A stretch of 11,542 nt of DNA from a bacterium (GCA_029557395.1 JAKQIK010000057.1:1-11542), one strand, 5' to 3'; positions 1 to 6,696 are shown, numbered from the stretch's first letter. Made by a program: numbers and translations. Notes: generated by a model not told the origin, from the letters alone.

Positions 1-43
1 CGTGAATTTTTAATGATGTACAGTGCTCGTTATTTTAGTCTAG

Positions 44-151
44 GATTGTTGCGAGATGGTTAGAGCACCTGGTGCTTAATGATTCATCTCGGAGACAAGC
101 TCCTCGGACAGGGCAGCTGAGCTATGGACCCGTGAATTACATACAGTAATT
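44..151 (-). other. Candidate structured RNA or tRNA-derived remnant
   Basis: Several inverted repeats are packed here. CGAGATG (52-58) pairs with CATCTCG (85-91) and encloses AGCAC (64-68) with GTGCT (72-76). GGAG (91-94) pairs with CTCC (100-103). GGG (111-113) pairs with CCC (129-131), and AATTAC (135-140) with GTAATT (146-151). On the minus strand, 131 down to 114 reads like a tRNA 5' end (acceptor GGGTCCA, then TA, then GCTCAG). On the plus strand, 54-69 reads like the second half of a tRNA D arm (ATGGTTAGAGC). No T arm (TTCGA) and no matching 3' acceptor strand is present, so this is not an intact tRNA. The minus strand is preferred because a promoter candidate at 170-198 points into it. 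It could be a non-coding RNA, a scrambled tRNA remnant, or part of something continuing beyond the left edge. I do not recognise an Rfam family. Confidence 0.3.
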
Positions 152-169
152 TCTTGAACAACAGGGGTT

Positions 170-198
170 ATTATCTATTATTTGAGCACTAAAGTCAA
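170..198 (-). promoter_or_regulatory. Candidate sigma-70-type promoter reading into the left-edge element
   Basis: On the minus strand TTGACT (198-193, five of six consensus bases) is followed after exactly 17 bases by GATAAT (175-170, five of six). Transcription would start near 163 and run left into the inverted-repeat cluster. It lies just beyond the stop of the YggT-family gene, so it would not serve any protein gene in view. The match is seen directly; activity is inferred. Confidence 0.5.
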
Positions 199-206
199 CC
201 AAAAAA

Positions 207-650
207 TCAGATAGCTTTTTTGCTGGTCTGTTGTTTTTTAGTAGCAACAAGTCTGGCCTGATACCTCTTCTGTTCGATAGCCCTTTCTTGTTCCTTGATA
301 TTTGTGTCTATCTTGCCCTGGATATAATGAACAAGCGCACTAATTGCCCAAGCAATAAAAATATAGACTACAATTGCAAAAAGAGCCGATACATCCAGAT
401 AACCTGTTGTCCCCACGGCCTTAGAAGGAAAAATTCCTCTAAACGGTGCTAAGTAGTCTGCTGAAACATTGGCGACAAACTGCGAAAACCCAACTGACAT
501 ATTAGCTGAAAAAGCCAACAAAAACACCCTGAGGGTCAATGAAACAATCCCTAATAGTACCCAAAAATATAATGCCCAAACAGCTATTTTAGATAACCGC
601 AAATAGCCCGGTACAGTTACTTTGGTATCAATTTGTTCATTTGCCATCAT
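207..650 (-). CDS. YggT-family integral membrane protein
   Basis: A 147-residue protein with two hydrophobic segments (about 22-47 and 86-110). Between them is the YggT signature, seen as Y-L-A-P-F-R-G-I-F-P (66-75) followed by G-Y-L-D-V-S-A-L-F. The C-terminal 35 residues are charged, rich in Lys, Gln and Arg, and probably cytoplasmic. YggT proteins are small inner-membrane proteins of poorly defined role. In Gram-positives they often sit near cell-division genes, and the plastid relatives (CCB family) help assemble cytochrome b6f. The first of two tandem ATG codons is taken; AGGGGA lies immediately upstream and fits either ATG. The gene is divergent from the DUF4234 gene and stands alone. 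Family assignment is fairly secure from the motif; cellular function is not. Confidence 0.8.
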   Translation of the reverse strand: MMANEQIDTKVTVPGYLRLSKIAVWALYFWVLLGIVSLTLRVFLLAFSANMSVGFSQFVANVSADYLAPFRGIFPSKAVGTTGYLDVSALFAIVVYIFIAWAISALVHYIQGKIDTNIKEQERAIEQKRYQARLVATKKQQTSKKAI

Positions 651-692
651 ATTTCCCCTATCTTATGTAGATATACTATCACACAACTAAAC

Positions 693-721
693 TTGTCAGT
701 AGCCCAGTCAAGTAGTAATCT
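693..721 (+). promoter_or_regulatory. Possible promoter for the DUF4234 gene
   Basis: TTGTCA (693-698, five of six to the -35 consensus) and TAATCT (716-721, a weak -10) are separated by 17 bases and would start transcription about 25 bases before the ATG at 753. The -10 is poor, so this is a tentative call in the divergent 651-752 gap. Confidence 0.25.
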
Positions 722-752
722 GTAATTAACAACATAAAAGATAGGAAAAACA

Positions 753-1166
753 ATGAAACAACGTAGTCCAGTAGCCGTAATCTTATTACCATTTGTTACT
801 TTTGGTATATATTCAATTTATTGGTTGGTTTCCACAAAAACAGAGATGACAAAACTTGGTGCAAAAATACCAACTGCTTGGCTTATTATAGTACCCTTGG
901 CTAATATTTGGTGGTATTGGAAATATTCAGAAGGTGTCGATAGTATTACTAACAATAAAATCTCAAACGTTATAGCCTTTATACTGTTACTTCTACTTGG
1001 GTTTATTGGGCAAGCTATCATTCAAGATAGCTTCAATAATGTCTCAGCCTCAACAGTCGCAAATGGTAGCGAAAATCCTGTTAGCCCTGTCGCCCCAGTG
1101 ACAGCAAATACAACCGAAGACCAGAATACGGCCCCACAAAATCCAACCAACACACCAAGTATTTAG
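753..1166 (+). CDS. DUF4234-like membrane protein with low-complexity tail
   Basis: A 137-residue protein. The first ~60 residues carry the DUF4234-type pattern: an Arg-Ser start, a first helix ending in F-G-I-Y-S-I-Y-W (about 17-24), a charged loop with K-T-E-M, and a second helix containing P-L-A-N-I-W-W-Y-W-K. A third hydrophobic segment spans about 70-90. Residues 95-137 form a Pro/Thr/Asn/Ala-rich tail, likely disordered. DUF4234 has no established biochemical role. The start has AGGA six bases upstream of the ATG. The gene converges on the next minus-strand gene so that the stop codons overlap by three of four bases (1163-1166), with no room for a terminator between them. The family call is from the pattern only. 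Confidence 0.65.
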   Translation: MKQRSPVAVILLPFVTFGIYSIYWLVSTKTEMTKLGAKIPTAWLIIVPLANIWWYWKYSEGVDSITNNKISNVIAFILLLLLGFIGQAIIQDSFNNVSASTVANGSENPVSPVAPVTANTTEDQNTAPQNPTNTPSI

Positions 1167-1648
1167 TGCTTCTTGTGCTTTTCGTGATTTCGATTTTTGC
1201 CAGTGATTGAAATCAAAAATACTGACAATAGTAACCCTGCTCCGATGACAAATTCTTGGTATTGAACCAGCATTTTCCAGCTCTCGGTGTCAACCACCAT
1301 TCTAGCAACACTATCGGGTAGTAATGGCACGCAAAATAATACCGCCAACAAACCAGCACAAATAGCTGGCAACAGATTAATAAAAAATAAATTCTTGGCA
1401 ATCTGTCCTTTTAGCAAAAAAGAACACACTACCATTGGTAATAACAACAAGACAATTTTGGTAATATCAGAAGCCATACCTGCACCGCTTGTCAGCGATG
1501 AAGCAATCAGACCAGCGTTCTCGCCCGATGAACTAACCAGTACGCTACCGGCACAAATAGCCAAAAAACTAACTGCCGCATTTGTCCTAATAAAAACTAG
1601 CCCTACCGCTATAACCACAGCCACGATGAGTGGTACATAATCAATCAT
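1163..1648 (-). CDS. Unknown small polytopic membrane protein
   Basis: A 161-residue, strongly hydrophobic protein that I do not recognise. About five hydrophobic stretches are visible, near residues 4-20, 24-40, 62-80, 86-108 and 130-148, with a Ser/Gly-rich loop at 38-58 and a short basic, His/Lys-rich C-terminus. There is no catalytic-looking motif. It lies 23 bases downstream of the DUF192 gene on the same strand, but has its own perfect TATAAT box 7 bases before the ATG, so it may be transcribed separately as a leaderless message. No clear Shine-Dalgarno precedes the ATG, which agrees with that. It could be a structural or accessory membrane protein; no function is claimed. Confidence 0.7.
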   Translation of the reverse strand: MIDYVPLIVAVVIAVGLVFIRTNAAVSFLAICAGSVLVSSSGENAGLIASSLTSGAGMASDITKIVLLLLPMVVCSFLLKGQIAKNLFFINLLPAICAGLLAVLFCVPLLPDSVARMVVDTESWKMLVQYQEFVIGAGLLLSVFLISITGKNRNHEKHKKH

Positions 1649-1655
1649 AAGCTCT

Positions 1656-1682
1656 ATTATATCCGAAATACCTAGAACTCAA
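1656..1682 (-). promoter_or_regulatory. Promoter with start-proximal -10 for the 1163-1648 gene
   Basis: A perfect TATAAT on the minus strand (1661-1656) sits 7 bases before the ATG at 1648, so transcription should begin at or next to the start codon. A weak -35, TTGAGT (1682-1677), lies 15 bases upstream, overlapping the end of the DUF192 gene. The -10 is convincing and the -35 is not. Confidence 0.45.
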
Positions 1683-2214
1683 ATTTTGTGCCTACCAGCC
1701 AGCCGGATTGTTTGGCAAATCTAGAATTTACCTCAAGGACATACTGAGCGGGTTTATCTGGGCAAAATGACTTAGGGTAACTGTCTGGTGACACATCTGA
1801 CCGTATTGTTACTATCTGCTTATCTTTGTCCAGCCAAATCATATCTATAGCAAAATTCATATCTTTCATCCAAAAACAACGTTCGGTAGATGCATCCCCA
1901 TATACAAACAGCATCCCAGCTCCATCACCTAGACAACTCCTACCTGACAGACCTTTGACTTGATCAGGGTGGGAGTCTGCCACCTCAACAGTCAACTCTA
2001 CCTCACCACCCCTGAGTTGTTTTATCGCCAAGCCATTTTGTTGATTACAATTCTTTTGACCATTGACTGGAGTATGCACATACTGTTTGAGCACAAAAAA
2101 ACTACTCAAAATCAAACCCGGTACAAATATCAATAATAATCCACGCCTAAGTTTTGGCTTTGAAGTTGGATGGCTAGGCGCCGATTCTGTCTCTGCGTGG
2201 CTGTTTTTTGGCAT
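1672..2214 (-). CDS. Membrane-anchored DUF192 protein
   Basis: A 180-residue protein. Residues 1-24 are a polar, basic N-terminal tail; 25-43 form one hydrophobic anchor; the remainder is a DUF192 domain outside the membrane. Family landmarks are visible in order: K-G-L-S-G-R (87-92), G-M-L-F-V-Y (100-105), F-W-M-K-D-M (114-119), the I-D-M-I-W-L-D strand (123-129) and Y-V-L-E-V-N (158-163). Several Cys residues (56, 94, 113, 151) suggest disulfides in an exported domain. The biochemical role of DUF192 proteins is not established. Its ATG lies 41 bases inside rimK in another frame. No alternative start codon exists before the anchor, so the overlap appears real and suggests translational coupling to rimK. 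Confidence 0.85.
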   Translation of the reverse strand: MPKNSHAETESAPSHPTSKPKLRRGLLLIFVPGLILSSFFVLKQYVHTPVNGQKNCNQQNGLAIKQLRGGEVELTVEVADSHPDQVKGLSGRSCLGDGAGMLFVYGDASTERCFWMKDMNFAIDMIWLDKDKQIVTIRSDVSPDSYPKSFCPDKPAQYVLEVNSRFAKQSGWLVGTKFEF

Positions 2215-3088
2215 TCTGTTCTACGTGTTCTATTACTTTAGAAGCAATATTACGTCCTGTCACTAACTCAGGAGTTTTTAGACTGGCAGATGAATTAACT
2301 TCGAGAATCAGTGGCCCTCTATCGGAGCGCATCATATCGACTCCACAAATAGATAACCCCATGGCTTTGGCGGCTTTTTGCACAGCTTTTCGCTCTTCAT
2401 CAGTTAATCTCACTGGTGATCCTTCGCCTCCCTGATGAGTATTTGACCTAAAGTCGTCGTCAAGAGACTGCCTCTTTATACTAGCTACAACTTTGCCACC
2501 TATCACCAACGATCGGATATCCTGTCCGGCCGACTCTTTGACAAATTCTTGTAACAAAATGTTAGTACCATCATCGTCCATAACATAAAACGCTTGCATG
2601 ACAGATTTGGCAGCTTTTTTTGTCTCCGCTAGGACCACACCGTTCCCATGCGTGCCACGCGCCAGCTTAATAATGACAGGGTAGCCACCCATACCGTCAA
2701 TTTGTTCTTCAATATCATTGATTGAGCGGGTAAATACTGTCTTTGGTATACCTACGCCAGCCCTAGACATGAGCTGTATTGCCCTCAGTTTGTCCCTAGA
2801 GCGAACTATTGCTAGCGAACTCGCAGTCGTATAAACACCCTGCATCTCAAACTGTCGCACGATAGCCGTACCATAACGAGTCATACTGCTAGCGATGCGA
2901 GGAATAATTGCGTCATAGCCCCTGAGAATATCCCCTTTATGTCTAACAACTGGATTACTTTGCTCTATTGCTGCACTACAGTTCTTGTACTTAATTACAT
3001 CGACTTCATGACCACGATTCTCAGCCTCTTCTTTAAGACGTTTTGTCGAATAATTTCCTGGTCCATTGGATAAAATAGCAATCTTCAT
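2174..3088 (-). CDS. rimK: RimK-type L-glutamate ligase (ATP-grasp)
   Basis: A 304-residue protein of the same length and layout as Escherichia coli RimK, which adds glutamates to the C-terminus of ribosomal protein S6 using ATP. Matching blocks include the start M-K-I-A-I-L-S, I-I-P-R-I-A (61-66), Y-G-T-A..R-Q-F-E-M (72-82), R-S-R-D-K-L-R (96-102), the ATP-grasp Lys141 and glycine loop G-T-H-G-N-G (145-150), Q-E-F-V-K-E (180-185), and metal ligands Asp251, Glu263 and Asn265. All catalytic positions appear intact. The ATG is 13 bases after the rimB stop, with no good Shine-Dalgarno, so rimB translation may feed it. The rimB-rimK order matches the known rimABK loci of pseudomonads, but rimA is not visible here. 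The substrate in this organism is inferred to be S6 only by family. Confidence 0.9.
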   Translation of the reverse strand: MKIAILSNGPGNYSTKRLKEEAENRGHEVDVIKYKNCSAAIEQSNPVVRHKGDILRGYDAIIPRIASSMTRYGTAIVRQFEMQGVYTTASSLAIVRSRDKLRAIQLMSRAGVGIPKTVFTRSINDIEEQIDGMGGYPVIIKLARGTHGNGVVLAETKKAAKSVMQAFYVMDDDGTNILLQEFVKESAGQDIRSLVIGGKVVASIKRQSLDDDFRSNTHQGGEGSPVRLTDEERKAVQKAAKAMGLSICGVDMMRSDRGPLILEVNSSASLKTPELVTGRNIASKVIEHVEQNAKKQPRRDRIGA

Positions 3089-3101
3089 AATTTTTTTGGA
3101 G

Positions 3102-3530
3102 CTAAGCTCTCCCTATGTGTTTGTGCTTCACATCGACCACAAACTTTCCGCGTAATATGTTTCGCCCAACTAGCACAGGATACTTCTGAGTCGACCGATT
3201 TGCAAGTGTAAATCTGGCCCTAATTTTCTTGCCACTAATAATAACAAGCATTTTTATCATATATCTATCTTCGGCTACACCGTTTGACGGAGTTACTTGT
3301 CGCATTTCAAATTCATTACAGATGATGTCTTTACCGGTATAAAATTTGCTTTCAACATCAAAAAGCTTGAACACTAACCCATTATCTGTCTTCCGAATAT
3401 TAGAGGCCCACAGAGCTGAAGTCCTGGCACCCGTGTCAATTCGGGCTGGCACGTCAAATATACTTTGCTCTGGCAAATCAATAGCTTCTACTTGTCCAAT
3501 AACTTTTTTTTGCGAAAAATCATCAAGCAT
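3102..3530 (-). CDS. rimB: RimB-like retropepsin-type protease (RimK/LysX-associated, PF05618)
   Basis: A 142-residue protein with the aspartic-protease-like motif A-R-I-D-T-G-A-R-T-S-A-L, with the presumed catalytic Asp32 in D-T-G-A. The late conserved block Y-P-V-L-V-G-R-N-I-L (117-126) is followed by G-K-F-V-V-D. This is the family often mislabelled 'ATP-dependent zinc protease'. In pseudomonads RimB trims glutamate tails made by RimK on S6 and is encoded beside it, as here. The ORF is short and complete. The ATG is preceded by a -10 box 6 bases upstream and no Shine-Dalgarno, so the message is probably leaderless. The symbol rests on family plus the rimK neighbour; the protease activity is inferred. 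Confidence 0.85.
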   Translation of the reverse strand: MLDDFSQKKVIGQVEAIDLPEQSIFDVPARIDTGARTSALWASNIRKTDNGLVFKLFDVESKFYTGKDIICNEFEMRQVTPSNGVAEDRYMIKMLVIISGKKIRARFTLANRSTQKYPVLVGRNILRGKFVVDVKHKHIGRA

Positions 3531-3536
3531 TGCGAT

Positions 3537-3565
3537 ATTGTAACATATTTTTGTATAAAAGTAAA
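3537..3565 (-). promoter_or_regulatory. Promoter of rimB, probably leaderless
   Basis: On the minus strand TTTACT (3565-3560) and TACAAT (3542-3537, five of six) are spaced by 17 bases. The -10 ends 6 bases before the rimB ATG at 3530, which puts the expected transcription start at about the A of the start codon. Confidence 0.5.
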
Positions 3566-3582
3566 TGTATATTTTGTTCTAC

Positions 3583-3612
3583 TTGACAATTTTAGTATAT
3601 ATATGATATACT
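3583..3612 (+). promoter_or_regulatory. Near-consensus extended -10 promoter of the ATP-grasp/GT4 operon
   Basis: A perfect TTGACA (3583-3588) is followed by 18 bases and TATACT (3607-3612), which is preceded by TG plus one base (3604-3606), the extended -10 motif. The ATG at 3621 is 8 bases beyond the -10, so the transcript should begin at or within a couple of bases of the start codon. This is the strongest promoter in the window. It also argues against the in-frame upstream ATG at 3603, which lies inside the promoter. Confidence 0.7.
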
Positions 3613-3620
3613 ATATAATA

Positions 3621-4853
3621 ATGAATGACAAGTACATTTATGTTATCGGCAAGCCCAATACAAAATCTGACCTAATAGGGGTAGTCCATGCTCTAGGATA
3701 CAAACTAGGTTTACTACTAGATAAAAACGTTAGCGACCAAGATACTTTGCATTTTGACAAGGTCATAAAGATAGATTTTAGTGATCTAGACAACGAAATC
3801 ACAAGACTTAACCAAATCAACTTAAATGCTATTGGCCTACTTTGTACTTATGAGAATTATCTACTAGCCAAGTCAAGGATTGGCCAAGCCTTGAATCTAC
3901 CTGTACTTGATACTCAGTCGACCAAACTCTGTACCGACAAATATTTGATGCGTCAAGCATTTATAAATAATAGCCCCGATATCACCCCGAATTTTGCGCT
4001 AATTGACTCACTTAAACAAGCACAAGACTTTGCTAATACTTTTGGCTATCCATTGATCATCAAACCAACAGGCCTTGTCAAAAGCCTGCTTGTATCAAAA
4101 TGTAATAACTCGAATGAACTTACAGCAAACTATAATCACGCCATAGCTAATATCGATCTATTGTACAAAAAATACAATATTTTTAATCGCAAGCCTCAAT
4201 TAATTATTGAGGAGTTTATAAAAGGCAAGCAATATTCTATAGCTGCGCTTGTAGACCATACTGGTACTCCGCACTTCTGCGAAGGTATTGTCGAGATAAC
4301 CACTGCCCAGGACATCGGCATTGATGATACCTATCTCTATAAACGTAGTTTCCCAAGCCAATTAGAAAAAGACATCAAGGACCAATTATTTGCAGTCGCC
4401 AAACAAGGCGTAATTTCCCTAGGTATGAAATCTACTCCTGCTCACATAGAATTAATATATGGAGAAAAAGGTGCCAAAATCATCGAGATTGGCGCCCGTA
4501 CAGGTGGCTATAGACCTCGTATGTATGATTATTCGTATGGTATCGACTTAACCAGGCAAGAAGTACGGATTGCCTTAGGTCAGTTACCTGAACTATCCGG
4601 ATACCAAAAGTCAGCTTGTGCTGTTTATGAAATATTTCCAGAAAAAACTGGTGACTTTACTCGTCTAGTTAATGATGTCAATCCTAGCTCAGTAAAGTAC
4701 CACCGCATAGTAGCTAAGCCAGGCACAACTGTTGGCCCCGCAAAAGACGGCTTCAAGGCAGTCGCAATCATCATTGTAGTAGAAAAAGATGAGAAACTTT
4801 TTCTGCAAAAATGTTCAGAAATTGAACAAATCAAGGCAGAAACTAAACAGTGA
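3621..4853 (+). CDS. ATP-grasp ligase of unknown substrate
   Basis: A 410-residue protein. The start M-N-D-K-Y-I-Y-V-I-G is chosen because the promoter's -10 ends 8 bases before it; the frame stays open further upstream but is not needed. Layout is that of ATP-grasp carboxylate-amine ligases: an N-terminal Rossmann-like part, T-D-K-Y-L-M-R (105-111), I-I-K-P-T (146-150) with nucleotide-binding Lys148, E-E-F-I-K-G (197-202), Glu277 in H-I-E, and I-I-E-I-G-A-R-T-G-G (287-296) with metal ligand Glu289. The position that is usually Asn in E-x-N is Gly291. Such enzymes join a carboxylate to an amine through an acyl phosphate. The substrate cannot be read from the sequence. The C-terminal 80 residues resemble the extra domain common in this class. 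Its stop overlaps the glycosyltransferase start by 4 bases, so the two are co-translated. Confidence 0.8.
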   Translation: MNDKYIYVIGKPNTKSDLIGVVHALGYKLGLLLDKNVSDQDTLHFDKVIKIDFSDLDNEITRLNQINLNAIGLLCTYENYLLAKSRIGQALNLPVLDTQSTKLCTDKYLMRQAFINNSPDITPNFALIDSLKQAQDFANTFGYPLIIKPTGLVKSLLVSKCNNSNELTANYNHAIANIDLLYKKYNIFNRKPQLIIEEFIKGKQYSIAALVDHTGTPHFCEGIVEITTAQDIGIDDTYLYKRSFPSQLEKDIKDQLFAVAKQGVISLGMKSTPAHIELIYGEKGAKIIEIGARTGGYRPRMYDYSYGIDLTRQEVRIALGQLPELSGYQKSACAVYEIFPEKTGDFTRLVNDVNPSSVKYHRIVAKPGTTVGPAKDGFKAVAIIIVVEKDEKLFLQKCSEIEQIKAETKQ

Positions 4854-5863
4854 AAATAGCTCATCTACTACCGAACAGTGTACAGTATCCACTAGAAACT
4901 CATAATGGTCGTTATGAGTGGGTGCAGAACTTAGCCCAGATCCAGGCAAGCCAAGGCCACGAGGTAACAATCTACTGTAACCCAAAATCTAACCTAGATA
5001 ATATCCAGATAGCTGGCATAAATGATACGGGTCCTGATAAACAAAAAAACAACTTACTAACCGTCCAGCTAGCCCTTGCAGAAAATCATGATATATACCA
5101 TAGCCACTTTGATAATCTACATTACAATGTAGCCCATTTGACCGATAAGCCAATAATATACACTCAACACTGGTGGCCAACCAACGAAACTGTGCGAATT
5201 TCTCAAGAAACAAAGATTGACAATGTCTGGGCTGTACCACCCACAAAATACATGTACGAGCTAGACCAAAAGCTAGGTATCAAATCCAGCCAATATATAT
5301 ATCATGGCATCGATCTGACGTTGTTCTCGGTCAACCCGAACCAGATTAAAAAAAATGGTAGATTGTTGTTCGTCAGCCGTATTGCTCCGGAAAAAAATTT
5401 GGATATTGCAATCGAGGTAGCCCGAGCTACCGGCATTGGCCTAGATATCATTGGTAAAGTACCTCCAGGACATCAACAATATTGGAATGAATTGCAGGCG
5501 CATATTGATGGTCAAAAAATTATATACCACGGCCCAAAAACTCACCAAGAGTTAATCAATTATTATGCCGAAGCAACTGCCTTGATATTTCCCTCAGAAA
5601 CTACTGAGCCTTTTGGACTAGTAGCTATAGAAGCTCAGGCCTGTGGTACGCCGGTAATAATGAAACGCGGAGGTTCTAGGGGCGAGCTAATCACAGACAA
5701 TAAAACAGGTTTTCTCTGTGAGAATATTGATGAATTCAAGCAATCCAGTATACAAGCAGGCGGACTATCCAGCCTTGACTGTATCAAACAAGCCCAAAAA
5801 TTTGATGTCTTAGATATGGCTAAAAATTATGAAAATTTATATCATTCTCTGCTTAGCCCTTGA
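4850..5863 (+). CDS. GT4-family glycosyltransferase
   Basis: A 337-residue GT-B-fold glycosyltransferase. It starts at a GTG that overlaps the preceding TGA stop (GTGA). Visible landmarks are the N-terminal M-K-I-A-H-L-L-P strand with N-G-R-Y-E-W-V (19-25), the Y-H-G-I-D linker (151-155), V-S-R-I-A-P-E-K-N (175-183) with donor-phosphate-binding Arg177 and Lys182, and E-P-F-G-L-V-A-I-E (253-261), the EX7E motif that holds the nucleotide sugar, followed by A-Q-A-C-G-T-P-V-I. These are retaining enzymes using nucleotide-sugar donors; donor and acceptor are unknown. There is no transmembrane segment, so it is cytoplasmic or peripheral. The tight coupling to an ATP-grasp ligase suggests one pathway that both ligates and glycosylates a compound, or cell-surface glycan synthesis. 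Confidence 0.87.
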   Translation: MKIAHLLPNSVQYPLETHNGRYEWVQNLAQIQASQGHEVTIYCNPKSNLDNIQIAGINDTGPDKQKNNLLTVQLALAENHDIYHSHFDNLHYNVAHLTDKPIIYTQHWWPTNETVRISQETKIDNVWAVPPTKYMYELDQKLGIKSSQYIYHGIDLTLFSVNPNQIKKNGRLLFVSRIAPEKNLDIAIEVARATGIGLDIIGKVPPGHQQYWNELQAHIDGQKIIYHGPKTHQELINYYAEATALIFPSETTEPFGLVAIEAQACGTPVIMKRGGSRGELITDNKTGFLCENIDEFKQSSIQAGGLSSLDCIKQAQKFDVLDMAKNYENLYHSLLSP

Positions 5864-5899
5864 TAGTGCTTTTGCTAAAAAATTAGACAAAATCAAGTG

Positions 5900-6628
5900 C
5901 TATACTTCATAAATAGATTTATTAGGAAAACTCTTCCTAATAAAATCACCCACCAGGCCTTTTTTGAACGCACCCCCCGTGCTTGATATAAATACTTGTT
6001 CAGTTAAATACTGCTCAGGATTGATAGTATAGTCTGGACTGTTATGTTTATTATCCAAAAAAATCTTGACGTCCTCTACCGGCTCGCCCCCAAGATTATA
6101 GTAGTTACCATAATAAGTTCTAAATTGTAGAATCTGTTGGCCTTGCATTTTACTATAGAAATCAATAACTTTTTGTTTGCTTAGTATCATCGGTGTGTGA
6201 AGCTCATAGCTAACTGGATTATCATAACCCTGGAGCTTAAGAATCTCATAAAGTCTACACATCTTATCTATATACGTACTACCTTCTGGATAACGTTGTT
6301 TGTATAGGGTGATGACATCAGCCATCATACCCATATTCAAATTTGGCATAGTGGATAACTTTTTCATAATAAAAAAATCATCATTCATCATCAAAAAATT
6401 ATCTGATACCTCAAGTGATTTGACTGTGGCAGATAGATTCATGCTCCAATTTTCACTTTTTGTCTTCATTTGAGCAACTGGAATATGCCTAATATTAGTT
6501 GCCCAAGCTGGCTTATCCCCTGCGATAAAAACTTTGTTATGCGGTAAGTTCTGGAGAGAACGAAGTGAATAACGAAGATCCTCGGAATTGTTCTCAGCAT
6601 CTTCTTTAAAAATATAAACTACATCCAT
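5900..6628 (-). CDS. Stealth-like sugar-phosphate transferase, compact form
   Basis: A 242-residue protein with features of Stealth (capsule hexose-1-phosphate transferase) proteins: D-V-V-Y (2-5) as conserved region 1, L-R-Y-S-L-R-S-L (18-25), then N-F-L-M-M-N-D-D-F-F-I (77-87) with Asn82, Asp83 and Asp84 as region 2. Next come H-T-P (144-146) and a C-terminal R-x-x-Y-x-N-Y plus G-D-F-I-R-K-S-F-P (228-236). Well-known Stealth enzymes are longer; this looks like the core only, with a complete reading frame rather than a truncation. Such enzymes transfer hexose-1-phosphate to build capsule or teichoic-type polymers. It follows dnaJ by 68 bases on the same strand and converges with the GT4 gene. 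No Shine-Dalgarno is obvious. It likely contributes to surface glycans, but the sugar is unknown. Confidence 0.7.
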   Translation of the reverse strand: MDVVYIFKEDAENNSEDLRYSLRSLQNLPHNKVFIAGDKPAWATNIRHIPVAQMKTKSENWSMNLSATVKSLEVSDNFLMMNDDFFIMKKLSTMPNLNMGMMADVITLYKQRYPEGSTYIDKMCRLYEILKLQGYDNPVSYELHTPMILSKQKVIDFYSKMQGQQILQFRTYYGNYYNLGGEPVEDVKIFLDNKHNSPDYTINPEQYLTEQVFISSTGGAFKKGLVGDFIRKSFPNKSIYEV

Positions 6629-6696
6629 AATTTTTGTGTGTTGTTATTAATTACTTTTCTACCCTTATCCTTTATATGCCAGGGGTGGTATCCTAT

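Noticed and set aside
56..79. Tiny plus-strand ORF (M-V-R-A-P-G-A, then stop) in the structured element
   Set aside because: Seven codons with no ribosome binding site, and fully inside a hairpin; no basis to call a leader peptide.
44..131. Intact tRNA gene
   Set aside because: Acceptor- and D-arm-like fragments are present, but on opposite strands; there is no TTCGA T arm, no 3' acceptor match and no foldable anticodon arm.
3094..3109. Small inverted repeat GAGCTAAGCTC at the rimB-rimK junction as a terminator
   Set aside because: Only about four pairs can form, it overlaps the rimB stop and would separate two genes that clearly belong together.
3465..3620. Upstream extension of the ATP-grasp reading frame, including the ATG at 3603
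   Set aside because: It crosses the strong promoter and, on the other strand, the start of rimB; the conserved fold begins at the ATG at 3621.
5864..5899. Terminator between the convergent GT4 and Stealth-like genes
   Set aside because: Only a direct repeat of AGTGCT is seen; there is no stem followed by a T-run on either strand.
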